NCBI GenBank assembly: GCA_037953625.1
Contig: CM075649.1
Span: 121,331,290-121,395,289 of the forward strand
Direction of reading: 5' to 3'
Origin: Crotalaria pallida
Lineage: Eukaryota; Streptophyta; Magnoliopsida; Fabales; Fabaceae
Length of the DNA: 64,000 bases
A program made the position numbers and the translations under genes. Shown here in pieces: positions 21,986-35,198 of the stretch. The first letter of the stretch is position 1. Every line of letters begins with the position of its first letter. Below the pieces are notes generated by a model. That model was not told where the DNA came from. It searched no databases and worked only from the letters and a program-made list of their open reading frames with translations.

Positions 21986-24771
21986 TCTCTTCTTGAGAAC
22001 TAGTGGAGGAGAAAGCTCAACTCAACGCTAGACTCAGTCCAAGAAAACAAAAATCAAAGAGTCAAGCTTCACTCTCAACACCTTTTACTTTCCAAACACA
22101 TAAACATTCCTTCCTCACTCTGGCTCATTCGCATCATTATCAAACAATCATCTCCAATCTCATCTCTTTATCACTTTTCAATCTTTCTTTTCTATTTCCT
22201 TTCCAATCATTCTCAATCCTCTTATCATTATCTCCACTCTCAATGTCTTATCAGGGCAGCCTTATTCCACAAGGACTTAAGCCAAACGAGGGTTATATCT
22301 TTTCTTGGTGTCTTTTATTTCTTAATCTCTTTTATTATCATTACCAATTATTTCACATTAATAACATCGGCATGCATAAAGAAACAAATATAAATAACAT
22401 ATCATTAGCACACAAACATCACACACAACAAGGTGGTCTTTGTCCTCTTCGTATAAGTGGCCACACAAGGCAAACAATTGCCACTATACTACTGACTCGG
22501 AGCCACTGAGTTCCGATCTTTGAGCTGATACGGAACGTCTTAATACAACACCTACTACCACGGTGTCTTAGGAAAGCTACTCTCTCACCTGAGATCCAGC
22601 GATTAAATGCGTGCAGTCTTCTTTGACCTTGGTTGCTGCCACTGCCTTAATCCCTTGTCTGTAACATCCCTCGAATTAAAACACATTTTCATTATTAACT
22701 TGTTTCAAGAAAAATTTTCTTAGTTCTTTACACACTTAAGAACCATTTTGAAAACATCAAATAAAACAATTTAAATCCCTTAGTTAGGTTGCTGGTCCGT
22801 CTTGGACAGCACCATAACCTCATTCAAAAACATCGAAAAATTCACCGGTTTCAATCCGGGTTTTTCTAAAATGAATGACCACTTAAAAACCAACTTTGAG
22901 TCTCATGAACTCAATTTTAGAAATCAAAAACAACTTTAAAATACACTTGGACAGCAAGGAAATGTTTCGCAAAATCGATTAAATAAAATCCGAAAACATC
23001 GTAAAAACTCGTTTTGTTTCAAATACTTTTTAATTCAATATTAACACTTTAAAAACTCAAGTTTTTGGTCAGAAGACAAATCTTAAACACAATCTCACAT
23101 ACTCAAATAGATCAAACCAAATTAGATTCAAAACGATTACACACACGGCCAACCATACACTTTGATCAAACAAAACACACAAACAATTATTCAATTACAA
23201 ATCAACACTTAATTCAATTATTTCGCACATAATCATTTTCAAAAACAGTTCATTTTTATAAAACAAAATCATTTAAACACACTTAGACTCACAAACCGAA
23301 TACTCACACATAAATTCATTTAAACACAAAACTTATTCCTAATCAATTATTTTACAAAATACATGCATTATTCCTATGTGACTTCATGGAAAAAGAATTC
23401 TAACCTAATCAACATGCATAGACCGAAACTCTCATAAATTAAAGCAAGATTTATTCATCATAAAACAAGTCAAATCATGCAATTATTTTCTTCTTCTTTT
23501 TAACAAGAACCGTGAGCTACAACTTAGAAAATTTATCAAACTTAAATTTATCTAATCAAGAATCATGCAAGAACATAGAGCACATATCAAGTTTTCACAA
23601 AATAAAAAGCATGGATATGAATTTAAGCATGACCGAATACAACATGCATAAAATTAGCACTTAGATTAAATCATACTCTTAATCATAAATCATTTTAAAA
23701 CTTACTTCCCTAATTTCTTCCAAAAATCGAGGCATGCACAAAGGAACACATAGTCTTTTCACTTAAAATTCACATACATGAATCAAGTCCTATGCTTTTC
23801 TAGAAAAACATGCAAGAATCATAGATCAACACAACATTCTCAATTTATTTCTCAAAGAAACATAAAAATAACTTTTCAAGACTCAATATCAACATGCATG
23901 CACTTAAATCATATAGATCAAGTCATGAGGTTAAACATACTAACACAAATCAAATACAAAATCATTTTAAATGTAAAGGGACTCAAAACCGAGACACATA
24001 TTGGGAAAATAAGAAAGCTTTTGTTCAAAAACCATTTACAAAACTCAAACAAAATCAAGATCAAAACAAAAATCAAGGATCAAAACACAAATCAAAGCTT
24101 TTCTTAAGTCTAAACCAAAAATTACACATACAAGGTTCAAGATCAACATCATAAACCAACATGCAAGACCAAAAATCAAAAATAAGTTTAAATCAAACAT
24201 TGATTCACCAAATAAACACATAAACATCTCATGATCCACAGTTTTAAACATCAAAATCAAACAGGCAAGAAGATCCACTTCAAGTTCACAAAGATTATAA
24301 ACAAAACTTTAGATCTAAGAGAAAAACATCAAGATCTATCATAAACAACACCAACCGAATCATCAAACATAATCTACACATATTACAAATTAAATTGAGT
24401 CTTTAAAAGTCCATAGTTAAGAAAGATCGACACATAAAGTGCATAAAAAGGAACATGCAAGAGAAGAAAAGAAAAATTACAAGATTACAAACAAAACTAA
24501 TTCTAATTCTTCTAGGATCTTCGGTTTATACCAAGGAAAAAAGGGTCTTCTAGCACTTGATCTTCAAAAGGGCTCCTAAGTTTGGCTTGATCTCTCCTCC
24601 TTCTTCCTCTCCTAACTCACGGCCTCCTCTTCTTTCTCTCTTTCTCTATTTCTATTTTCTTAGTCCAAGAGTTTGAGAAGCTCTTTAGACTTGTGTTTGG
24701 TTTGGTGTATGGGACGAAAGAGTGAAATGAGAATGGGTGAAGAATGAATGAAATGAAGCTAAGGGCCAAGG

Positions 24772-24780
24772 TTTATATAA
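24772..24780 (-). promoter_or_regulatory. Candidate TATA box of the LARD LTR (left copy)
   Basis: Reads ttatataaa on the minus strand and is conserved at 43821-43829 in the other LTR. It lies about 800 bp from the LTR start in the transcription direction, followed by a CT-rich leader on the plus-strand complement. Confidence 0.5.
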
Positions 24781-25585
24781 GCAATTCGGGCTTCCCATTT
24801 TGCCCTCATGAAATTCGGTCATGAGCTTTGGAGGGAGGGGTAAATTCGACTCTCTATAAAATTGCATGGGTGGAGGTTAACATTGCTTAAGGGGACATGT
24901 AGGGAACATTAGAGCTTAGGGGTCATTCTAGGTTTTAAGACTTGTTGGCTCTCCTTAGGGTTTCTACTATTTGGTTAGGGTTTGGTTAGGATTTAGTTAC
25001 TTGGTCTCCACTTAAGGAAATTCTAGGCTTTCCTCACACACATATACACACGGCACACACATATATTCACACATACACACACTCACTTACACGCCTAGCA
25101 CACACATTCATACATATATATACATACTCATATACACATGCATCACACTAGCACATACATTCATGCATATGTCACCATGTTCATTTACTAATTAAATTCT
25201 AAGCATACATGCATGTAAAAACCGTACATACATCTTCATGCACACATAGACAAATAAATCATTCATGCATATTAATCACAATAACACCCAAAAATATCAA
25301 GCACATATATTTTTATAAATTAAATCACCTTTTCATAAAATAGTTTCTTGTTGAAAAATTTACTATTTCCTTAAAAAGAATCTTAAACACATAAGCATTT
25401 CCAAAACTTCAACTTTGAAAATCATAACATTATTTCATGAAAAATCATTTCTTTAAAATCACTCAACACTTTGAAAACATGAATTATGACATTTATTTAA
25501 GAAAATACTCTTTCCAAAAATACTTTACTCAAACATAATTCTTTTTAGAGATTAAAACAGGATGAGGATTTTGAGGGGTGTTACA

Positions 25586-26797
25586 TTCTCCCCAACTTAA
25601 AGATTTCTCGTCCCCGAGAAATACGTTGCGGATTGGGCAGCAGGGCATAGCAACTCTCACATCATCGTCACTTTTTCTTTTAAGTTGTCCTTTCCTTCGC
25701 TGACAGCAGGTCATTCACAATACTCCTTGTGTGTCGCTTTCGGATGAAGAAGCTCCATAGCATACCATTTCCGCTTCGAATCGGGTTAAGTCACACAGAC
25801 TAACCGAAGAAGATGTCGCTCCTTTTAGCTGATCGTTGTTGCAGATAGCATAATCGTGGGTACAGACCCAGAAAAAATCAAACAAACAAATATTCACACA
25901 TCTCTAAAAGCATCGGGTTTAGCCTAAAATACTCACTACCTCCTACACTTTAGGTCCTCACTAACCTACAAACAATCACTCCTTCCTCTAATTCCCTTCT
26001 AACTCCAAGGTTTCCATCCACCATGCTTCTATCTTAAGGGGATTTCTATGACAATTTGGGTTCTATCACCTCAGAATAACTTCACCTACCCTTCTAAACA
26101 TCAATCAAATCTACCACTTTCTCTGTCTAACATCTAACTATAGAACAAAAAGGGTCTAATCTTCTTCACTATTCCCTCAAATTACACATTTTTCCTTCCT
26201 TGTGGCTCCCCAACTTTGGTCAAACTTACTACTAGGCTCACCATTGTTCTACATTTTACTCAATATCCACCATTTATCCATCCACAATCATTCAAGCCTA
26301 AACTATTTGGGTACTACAATACTCCTAATACCACAAATCAGGTTAGCAAGACTCGGAAAAAAAATTGGTAAGGACAAGGTTTAATAGGAAGGCTGAAAAA
26401 AAGAATTTGGACTCTGACTGATTGTCGTTGTTGAAACAATTCAACAAACACGGGTCTCAAGAATGACATCCTACTTCCTTAAGGGTAATATCAAAAAGGT
26501 ACATCGGGGTTAACAAACTTAGGTCTATTCAACAACAATACTACATCAAGGTCAGGGGGAATTCAACCTTAGAATCTATCCGCTTCTACTTAATCTACCA
26601 ACAGAGTCCTAACACGACAGACACTGGAGACAAACCAAGTCTTTCACCTTAGAAAGACAAGAACCTAATCTCATACCCCTATCCTTACACTAGCAAGCAC
26701 ACACAGTCACACAACAACCAAGCAAGCAAACAAACAAACAAGCATGTAAGCATGGGCTTAAGGCCACAAAGGATTAACATAGCTCTGATACCACTTC
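25586..26797 (-). other. Non-coding interior of the LARD
   Basis: 1212 bp between the LTRs with no plausible gene on either strand. At its right end is the primer-binding site, and next to that a stretch of aacaagc/aaacaaac repeats (about 26711-26745). At its left end the minus strand reads aagttggggagaa directly before the LTR, a polypurine tract. No gag, pol or transposon domain is seen. Confidence 0.88.
26782..26793 (-). other. Primer-binding site of the LARD
   Basis: The minus strand reads tggtatcagagc four bases after the LTR end, the initiator tRNA-Met type. It fixes the orientation of the element. Confidence 0.92.
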
Positions 26798-27185
26798 TGT
26801 AACAGCCCGATTTTCACCTCCCGAAAATAATCGTCATTTGTTTAAGAAGTTGCCCAAAAATGAGGCCAATTTTTTTTTTGGGAATTTTTTTTTTAAAGAG
26901 CTTTAGAAAATCTATTGGTGCATGCTCACGTCCTTACTTGAAAACCGGGTTGTTACGTAAAATCTTTACGCACCTACCCTTTGCATTCTTTTAAAACGAT
27001 TTCACATTTCTTGTCAAAATAAAATTCGGCCAGTTCACAAAATAGAAGTAGGGCACAATTACAGCAGTGGTACTTTGCTAAGATAATCCTTAACTCACAC
27101 ATTCACAACAACTTAAACTATTTACCCAACCTCTGACTCTTCCTAATAAACACTATGGGGTGCAACTCTCGATCCTCCTTCTTAT

Positions 27186-28807
27186 TGTAAGTTCCATTGA
27201 GAATGTTTTGATAATGACAAAAGGTTTTGAACAAGCTACTAAGGTATTGATCAAGTTTCAAGCTCAACAAGCAACAACAAACATCAAGTGAAGAAGAGAG
27301 AACAAGCTCATGAAGACTTGAAGATCTAGTTTGAGTTTTGTTATTGTTTTATCTTTTGCCTCTCTAGACTTAGTCTTTTATTTGATGAGTTTGGGTAGAG
27401 TTCTATAGAGGGTAGTGAATCTCTATCATAGTCATGATTAAATCATAATTTGAGTTTTCACTTAACCTAAAATCAATAGGTGGCTTAAAGGTTTGAAACG
27501 AAAGGTTTAGTTTTGAGAAAACAAGTTTCTGTGATTTTCCAGATTTAATTGGTACTTAATCGGTGCTTAATCGGTGCTTAATCGATTAAACTGAAATTTA
27601 ATCGATTAAGACCTACTGTACTGGTTTTTTAAAATACGATTTTCACTTCTCAAAATCAGTTTTTAAGTGCTCTAACTTTTGGGTATTCTACATAAACCTT
27701 TTCCTAATCTTTGTGATCATCTAGAATCATTTTTACATCAATTTTACAAAGAATCAAGCCACTATATTCTATCTCAATTTCATAGATCAAAGCTTTCTAT
27801 TTTCACATTCTTTGATCAAGAACCTTTGAATCTCTCATGTTGATTTTGTCATAGCTATTGGAAGAGATTCATAGGAGTGTCATTTTGTTTTCTATTGTGT
27901 TGTAATCTTTGCAAGAGGCAAGCCATCTACAACAAACAAGAAGACTTGGTGTGTCGATTATCATCAAGCAAAGTTCATTCAAATTGAAGAAGAAGTCTTG
28001 GTTGTGAATCAAGCAAAGTGAAGCCTTGGTGTGTGGATTATCATCAAGCAAGTGAAGACTTGTTGTGTGGATTATCAACAAGGGGTAGAGGTTAGATTAG
28101 AGAGAAGATCAATAGGATTACAAGGCAAGGGTGTGGAGTATCTCTTGTAGGCTATCAAGAAGGGAGTCTTGAGAGGCATTTACTTGTAATTTGAGAACTC
28201 TAATTCCTCAGAGTGAAGAATCTCTCTTGGTTTAAGAGGGGACTAGATGTAGCTTTCAAGTGGATGAAAGTGAACCAGGATAAATCACTGTGCCGTATCT
28301 CAAAACCCTTAACTCTTTACATTCTTGTTATTCATTGTGTTCTTGGTTGAAAACCTAGAGAAAGATTGATTTTCATAATTGATTGAATTGAATCTTTAAT
28401 TGTGCAAATTGATTTGGGAAAATCATTTTCATAACCTAGGTAATCAATAAGAATATAGGTGTTAATTCTTTCCGCTTAATCTCTGATCTTACGTGTTGAT
28501 TGATTGATTTTCGTATTCGATTGAAAAGTGATTTTTCAGTTTTTAACTGTCATAATCGATTATTAATCGATTAAGTGAAATTGTGTTTTCTGACCTTAAT
28601 CGATTAAATTGCAGATTAATCGATTAAATTTCAGCTTAATCGATTAAGTGCTGACAAATTTGCAAAAATCATTTGTTTTAATTGTTTCGATTTGTTTCGT
28701 TCGAAAATCTTTCAAGGTTTCTTAAACACCTATTCAACCCCCCCCCCCCTTCTAGGTGTTCTTCTAGGGTTCCTTAATTGTTTCAACCACCAATTGCGGT
28801 TTCCTCA
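27186..28807 (+). repeat. 5' LTR of gag-only copy 1
   Basis: 1622 bp, starting tgtaagttcc and ending tttcctca. ttaatcgattaa-type palindromes occur at 27574-27610 and 28552-28648, about seven copies. The TATA position reads ctacataaacc near 27689, a weakened form of the ctatataaacc seen in copy 2. Confidence 0.92.
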
Positions 28808-28809
28808 AT

Positions 28810-28821
28810 TGGTATCAGAGC
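28810..28821 (+). other. Primer-binding site of gag-only copy 1
   Basis: tggtatcagagc two bases after the LTR. The junction reads tcaattggtatca, a word that recurs in the non-coding region after gag. Confidence 0.92.
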
Positions 28822-28879
28822 TCGGTCGAAAGACACGAGCATAAGAGCTTTTTCGTAAAGATCCTTTAAGAAAATCGCA

Positions 28880-30666
28880 ATGGGTTCCATGAATCCCTTT
28901 GGTGGTGAAGGTGCTTCGATAAGTCGTCCTCCACTCTTTAATGGTGAGGGATACGCTTATTGGAAAGTTAGAATGAAAATCTTTATCCAAGCCATAGATA
29001 GTGAAATTTGGAAAGTAGTTGAAAAAGGTCCTCATATCCCCTCTAGTTTAGTTGAAGGCGTAGTACATTTAATCCCCGAGGATAAGTGGAAGGATGATGA
29101 TAGAAAAAAGTTCAATATGATTATAAAGCAAAGAATATCATTACCTCCGCTTTATCTTATGATGAGTTCTTTAGAGTTTCCCAATGTACTAGTGCTAAGG
29201 AAATGTGGGACACTTTACAAGTGACTCATGAAGGAACTAGTGAGGTTAGGAGAGCTAGATTGAATGCTTTAATGCGTGATTATGAATTGTTTTAAATGCT
29301 TCCAAATTAATCTATTAATGATATGCAAAAGCGTTTTACTCATATTATTAACCATTTACTTGCTCTTGGTAAGACTTTCTTACAAGGTGAACTTTCTAAC
29401 AAAGTGTTGAGATGTTTAGACAGGAATTGGCAACCAAAAGTAACAGCTATTGTTGAATCTAAGAATTTGGATGCTATGGATCTAGCAACACTTTTCGGAA
29501 AGCTTCAAGAACATGAAATGAAGCTTGGACGTTTAAGTATCAATGAAGAGTCGGATAAGAACAATGGAAGAAAGGGACTTGCTCTTAAAGTCAATAGATC
29601 ATACAATAAGAAAGAGAGTTCCGATGATGATGATAGTGAAGATTCCGATTCGGATGTTGATGAAAAAGAAATGAAACTTTTACTAAGGAAGTTTGACAAG
29701 TTTCTAAGGAGAAAAGGAAGGTTGAACAAAGACAAAGGTAAAGAGAAGGATTCCCCACACTACAAGACCAAGACATCAAAAGAAGGTGTAGTTTGCCATG
29801 AATGTGGAAAACCCGGTCATCTCAAGTACTCATGCTCTAGGTATCTCAAGAAGAAGGAGAAAGACAAGAAAAATTCAAAACACAAAAGGGCATATATAGT
29901 TTGGGACAGTGATGTAGAAGAGAAGAAAAACACATCGAGTAGTTCGTCGGATGATGAAGAAGTTGCTAATCTCAACTTGCTTGTTCAAGTCAATGAAGAG
30001 GAAAGTTCAAATGATGAATCAAGTGAACAAAGCGAGGATAGCAATGTAAGTCATACTAAATCCGAAATTTCTTCTAAATATGAATTGTTATATAATGCTT
30101 ATGAAGAAATGCATGAACAACTTGAAAAACTAGTTTTGTAAAACATTGAAAGAAAGAAGCTCATTTTGAAACATCAAAAAGAGATTTTAGAACTTCAAAA
30201 ACAAGTTGATGAGCTTAATCTTGAAAATGAAACCCTTGATCTCATTTATGCTAGTTCTTCTTGTGATTGTGCTAGTAGATTGAATATTGTGGTTGATTGT
30301 GAGAATTGCAAGTTGCTTAAGGATGAAAATGTTATTTTGAAAAATAAGCTTGCAAGTTTCTCAAGTGGTGATATTAAATTGCACACATTGTTAAATTTTC
30401 AAAGAGGAAATTCAAACAAGTTTGGTTTGGGTTATACTAATGCTAAGAGTAATTCTCATAGAAATGTTGTTGATTTTTATAAAGTTGATTTCTCAAATGC
30501 ACCAACATGTTTCTATTGTGGTACTCATGGACATACTTCAAATGTGTGTTATATTAAAGTGCATGGCATACCTAAAGGAAAGTTTGTTTGGGTTAAGAAG
30601 GGTGAGATTCCCTTAACTAACAAAAATGGATCCAAAACCATTTGGATACCAAAAAGCAAAGCATGA
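28880..30666 (+). pseudogene. gag: Gag of gag-only copy 1, broken
   Basis: Starts MGSMNPFGGEGAS, like copy 2. Visible parts are the DUF4219-like PPLFNGEGYAYWK start, a UBN2-type core, a first CCHC knuckle CHECGKPGHLKYSC, acidic serine-rich tracts, a coiled-coil-like stretch and a second knuckle CFYCGTHGHTSNVC. Lesions: a frameshift near 29110-29130, TAA at 29293-29295 and 29308-29310, and TAA at 30139-30141 (copy 2 has AAA at that codon). Ends at TGA 30664-30666. The product would have been about 590 residues, like the Gag at 1949. The element cannot make full Gag now. Confidence 0.9.
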
Positions 30667-30728
30667 TTGTTTTGTAGGTATGATTGAAGAGCAAAGGGCT
30701 TACAAGTGTTATTCATACATTTGCATCT

Positions 30729-31080
30729 TCAATTGGTATTACATTTGCATCTCAAGTGAATGACCTACAAAGTGGTAAAAATTGGTACAAGTGATATTGT
30801 TGAATATTCTTATTTGGTATCAATTATAATCTTCTCAATTGGTATAATTGATTGTTCTCAATTGGTATTACTTTTTCTAAAGTTCAATTGGTATCATTGA
30901 GTGATCATTAGATGTTTATCATGCTTTTGTGATATTTTTGTCAATTAGTGACAATTAGCTTTTCAATTGGTATCATTGATTATTTTTTGGTTCTTATCTT
31001 TCAATTGGTATCAATGTTGAAAAGGAATGATTGGTGATTTCTCTTATTTTGGCTAAGCATTTTATATTTCAATTGGTATA
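30729..31080 (+). repeat. Array of primer-binding-site-junction words (TCAATTGGTAT) after gag, copy 1
   Basis: tcaattggtat recurs at 30729, 30835, 30858, 30884, 30963, 31001 and 31069, with the full 13-mer tcaattggtatca at 30884, 30963 and 31001. Degenerate copies are near 30780 and 30811. The 13-mer equals the LTR end/primer-binding-site junction at 28805-28817. No function is known to me. Confidence 0.8.
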
Positions 31081-31094
31081 TATTACTTTTTGAT

Positions 31095-31332
31095 AATGCC
31101 AAAGGGGGAGAAATAGTTTGTTTTGGGAGAATGGTTGTTTTTGTTTTTTTTATGTAGGTTGAGCAAAGTTGTTGAAGATAGGGGGAGAATCAAGCTTCTA
31201 TCAATTGGATTTCAAATGTAAATTGCATTGATTAAGGGGGAGCAAGAGTCTCACCAAGTGATCAAATAGTTAAAGCGTCAACAACTTCAAACAACTTCAA
31301 AACATGTTTGTCATTTTCAAAAAGGGGGAGAT
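31095..31332 (+). other. Multiple polypurine tracts of gag-only copy 1
   Basis: aaagggggaga near 31100, tagggggagaa near 31180, aagggggagca near 31237, and aaaaagggggagat abutting the 3' LTR. The same four occur in copy 2. Repeated tracts are a Sirevirus hallmark and support that descent. Confidence 0.8.
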
Positions 31333-32945
31333 TGTAAGTTCCATTGAGAATGTTTTGATAATGACAAAAGGTTTTGAACAAGCTACTAAGGTGTTGATCA
31401 CGTTTCAAGCTCAACAAGCAACAACAAACATCAAGTGAAGAAGAGAGAACAAGCTCATGAAGACTTGAAGATCTAGTTTGAGTTTTGTTATTGTTTTATC
31501 TTTTGCCACTCTAGACTTAGTCTTTTATTTGATGAGTTTGGGTAGAGTTCTATAGAGGGTAGTGAATCTCTATCATAGTCATGATTAAATCATAATTTGA
31601 GTTTTCACTTAACCTAAAATCAATAGGTGGCTTAAAGGTTTGAAAGGAAAGGTTTAGTTTTGAGAAAACAAGTTTCTATGTGATTTTCCAGATTTAATTG
31701 GTACTTAATCGGTGCTTAATCGATTAAACTGAAATTTAATCGATTAAGACCTGCTGTACTGGTTTTTTAAAATACGATTTTCACTTCTCAAAATCAGTTT
31801 TTAAGTGCTCTAACTTTTGGGTATTCTACATAAACCTTTTCCTAATCTTTGTGATCATCTAGAATCATTTTTACATCAATTTTACAAAGAATCAAGCCAC
31901 TCTATTTTCTCTCAATTTCATAGATCAAAGCTTTCTATTTTCACATTCTTTGATCAAGAACCTTTGAATCTCTCATGTTGATTTTGTCATAGCTATTGGA
32001 AGAGATTCATAGGAGTGTCATTTTGTTTTCTATTGTGTTGTAATCTTTGCAAGAGGCAAGCCATCTACAACAAACAAGAAGACTTGGTGTGTCGATTATC
32101 ATCAAGCAAAGTTCATTCAAATTGAAGAAGAAGTCTTGGTTGTGAATCAAGCAAAGTGAAGCCTTGGTGTGTGGATTATCATCAAGCAAGTGAAGACTTG
32201 TTGTGTGGATTATCAACAAGGGGTAGAGGTTAGATTAGAGAGAAGATCAATAGGATTACAAGGCAAGGGTGTGGAGTATCTCTTGTAGGCTATCAAGAAG
32301 GGAGTCTTGAGAGGCATTTACTTGTAATTTGAGAACTCTAATTCCTCATAGTGAAGAATCTCTCTTGGTTGAAGAGGGGACTGGATGTAGCTTTCAAGTG
32401 GATGAAAGTGAACCAGGATAAATCACTGTGCCGTATCTCTAAACCCTTAACTCTTTACATTCTTGTTATTCATTGTGTTCTTGGTTGAAAACCTAGAGAA
32501 AGATTGATTTTCACAATTGATTGAATTGAATCTTTAATTGTGCAAATTGATTTGGGAAAATCATTTTCATAACCTAGGTAATCAATAAGAATATAGGTGT
32601 TAATTCTTTCCGCTGAATCTCTGATCTTACGTGTTGATTGATTGATTTTCGTATTCGATTGAAAAGTGATTTTTCAGTTTTTAACTGTCATAATCGATTA
32701 TTAATCGATTAAGTGAAATTGTGTTTTCTGACCTTAATCGATTAAATTGCAGATTAATCGATTAAAGTTCAGCTTAATCGATTAAGTGCTGACAAATTTG
32801 CAAAAATCATTTGTTTTAATTGTTTCGATTTGTTTCGTTCGAAAATCTTTCAAGGTTTCTTAAACACTTATTCAACCCCCCCCCCCCTTCTAGGTGTTCT
32901 TCTATGGTTCCTTAGTTGTTTCAACCACCAATTGCGGTTTCCTCA
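31333..32945 (+). repeat. 3' LTR of gag-only copy 1
   Basis: 1613 bp, matching the 5' LTR with about twenty substitutions and short indels. One ttaatcggtgc repeat is missing near 31710. Palindrome clusters are at about 31712-31750 and 32690-32790. Confidence 0.92.
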
Positions 32946-35198
32946 CTTGTATCCTTTCTTGACTCCAGAAGATGAAGCCATCTCCCTTGTTGCTGGTCCG
33001 CCATTCTTTGGCACCCATTGCATCCTAGCTGGAGTAGCAGAGATCCGCTGAGCTTTACATCGCACCTTCTCCTCGTAGTCTCTATATCCACGAGCAGAAA
33101 CTTGCTCCAAGAGAGGTCCTAAGTTAGCTCCGCAAAGTCGATGCTCTGGATCCGTAATCACGATCTGAGTGTCGCCAATCCATACCCAACCAGATGGGGT
33201 ACGCTTTCAGCCGCATCCATGTCGAGTCCATGTTGCAATCTCCATGCGATACTCCATCTGCACGTTGAAGTACCAGAAGCACCGATATACCAACGAGCAG
33301 GAGAGAGTTAGTGAACCGAACGACAAGTCGTCGACGTTGTGGATTTACCGCAGGCGGGATATCAAGACAGCACACACAATACAAACAAGGAACACACCAC
33401 ACAGCACTCAAGCATATTATCACAATTCTTTATTATTATTAACAACATTCTTATTATTATTAACATTCTTTCTCTTCAACTTCTTTCTCAACTTCAACAT
33501 CCAATCCTTCCCTTCTTTTCTTTCCTCGTCATGGGTTTTTCCTCTCTTTCCCACAATTCACATTCTCACCATCACAATTCATAGGCTTTACTCCTCTTAC
33601 TTATAAATCTTTTCTTTAGCAAGTCTTATTGAATTATAACCATCGATGATTGGAGGATTAAAGAATCATCGAGGTACGCATCCATTCGTAGTTAGCACTC
33701 ACGTTTCAAGTCTACATCTCCTCGGCCATCCATCCACCTAGTCGGAAGCAAACAGGAGTACAGGACCTTTAACGTGCGGGCACGACAGCTGTCTCACAAC
33801 AAATGGTCCCAGACCAGGAGGACTCAGCCTCAAATCATATCAATTCATATATATATATATATATAATCATGGCACACTGTCTCACTCACAGTGGCAAACA
33901 AGATGCCCCACTCCAGTCCCTCTCACTGTTCTAGACTTGCAATCTAGGGGGCGACAGTACTAATTGTAGCTGATCATGCAGAACTTGCCACGGCATTGGA
34001 CCCAGTCCCTATCACGTTAGTACGCCACTTGTGGAATTCGTTCTGCCTAGAAAAGCACTCTAGACTTCTTGACGTTTCACCGTCATCGTCCTCCCCTAAA
34101 GCAATCTACACCTGAGTATCCGCAGATACCCATAGTATCTTCCTCTCCACTACTTCGGGTTAACTCTCATACCTCACCGCGTTCGCTGTTAATGTCTTTT
34201 AAAGGCTTTTATCTTTTTACTTAACCTAATGGTCGGCTCACTCTTCGTACAACCCTTCAATGAGTCCCGGCCGCTATCTTTGCATCACTTTTCCTTTCAT
34301 TCCTCAAACCTGGCACAGAGCGGGATCACCTTCACAGCTTGAATCTCATCACAAAAACTCTTCTCCAAAGCCTCTTTTCGTAAAAATCTCATTTCTCAAA
34401 TTCCTTTCAAAAAGTTTCATTTCGTAAAACTTTCTTTCAAAAACTTCAGTTCATAAATCCTTTTCTAAAAATTTTGTTTTATAACTCTTTTCAAAAATCT
34501 CCTTTCGAAAACCCATTTCAAAAATCTCTTTTCGTAATTTCTTATCAAAAATCCCTTTTTCAAAAACTCATTTCACAATTTCTTTTCAAAAATTTGTTTT
34601 GGAAAATTTTTCTCATTTTGGGAACCCCTTCAAAATTTCATTTTTGTAATCTTTTTCAAAATCTCATTTTGGGAACCCCTTTCCAAAAATTCATTTCATA
34701 AATTCTTTTCAAAAATTCTTTTCAAAAGTTCTTTCCAAAAATCTCATTTTCGAAAAACCTTTTGAAAAATTTCTTTTCAAAAGTTTTCTCAAAAACTTTC
34801 TCTTCTTGAGAACTAGTGGAGGAGCAAGCTCAACTCAACGCTAGACTCAGTCCAAGAAAAAAAAAATCAAAGAGTCAAGCTTCACTCTCAACACCTTTTA
34901 CTTTCCAAACACATCAACATTCCTTCCTCGCTCTGGCTCATTCGCATCATTATCATACAATCATCTCCAATCTCATCTCTTTATCACTTTTCAATCTTTC
35001 TTTTCTATTTCCTTTCCAATCATTCTCAATCCTCTTATCACTATCTCCACTCTCAACGTCTTATCAGGGCAGCCTTAATCCACAAGGACTTAAGCCAAAC
35101 AAGGGTTATATCTTTTCTTGGTGTCTTTTATTTCTTAATCTCTTTTATTATCATTACCAATTATTTCACATTAATAACATCGGCATGCATAAAGAAAC

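Larger units (their letters stand above)
19757..25585 (-). repeat. 3' LTR of the LARD (left copy, uninterrupted)
   Basis: 5829 bp. It contains a low-complexity array of tttcaaaaa-type words at about 21535-21985, a TATA-like box on the minus strand at 24772-24780, and a dinucleotide-like stretch (ac, at) at 25030-25150. Short open frames at 20086-20766 and elsewhere occur in both LTR copies with disrupted frames and match no family. Confidence 0.92.
27186..32945 (+). mobile_element. Gag-only copia-type LTR retrotransposon (copy 1)
   Basis: 5760 bp with LTRs at 27186-28807 and 31333-32945, primer-binding site 28810-28821, polypurine tract before 31333, and a broken gag as the only coding region. 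The target duplication is cttat on the left (27181-27185) and cttgt on the right (32946-32950). The empty site in the other LARD LTR reads cttgt, so the left copy has mutated. pol is absent: only 0.67 kb of AT-rich non-coding DNA lies between gag and the 3' LTR. LTRs differ by roughly twenty substitutions by eye plus small indels, so it is clearly older than the Sirevirus at 260. Confidence 0.92.

Noticed and set aside
22003..22509. 168-codon open frame in the left LARD LTR, also partly at 34816
   Set aside because: Low-complexity product from CT-rich leader sequence; the copy in the other LTR is cut by an insertion; no domain seen.
27869..28081. 70-codon minus-strand open frame present in both LTRs of gag-only copy 1
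   Set aside because: Conserved only because the LTRs are copies of each other; absent as a frame from the related copy 2 and antisense to the LTR leader.
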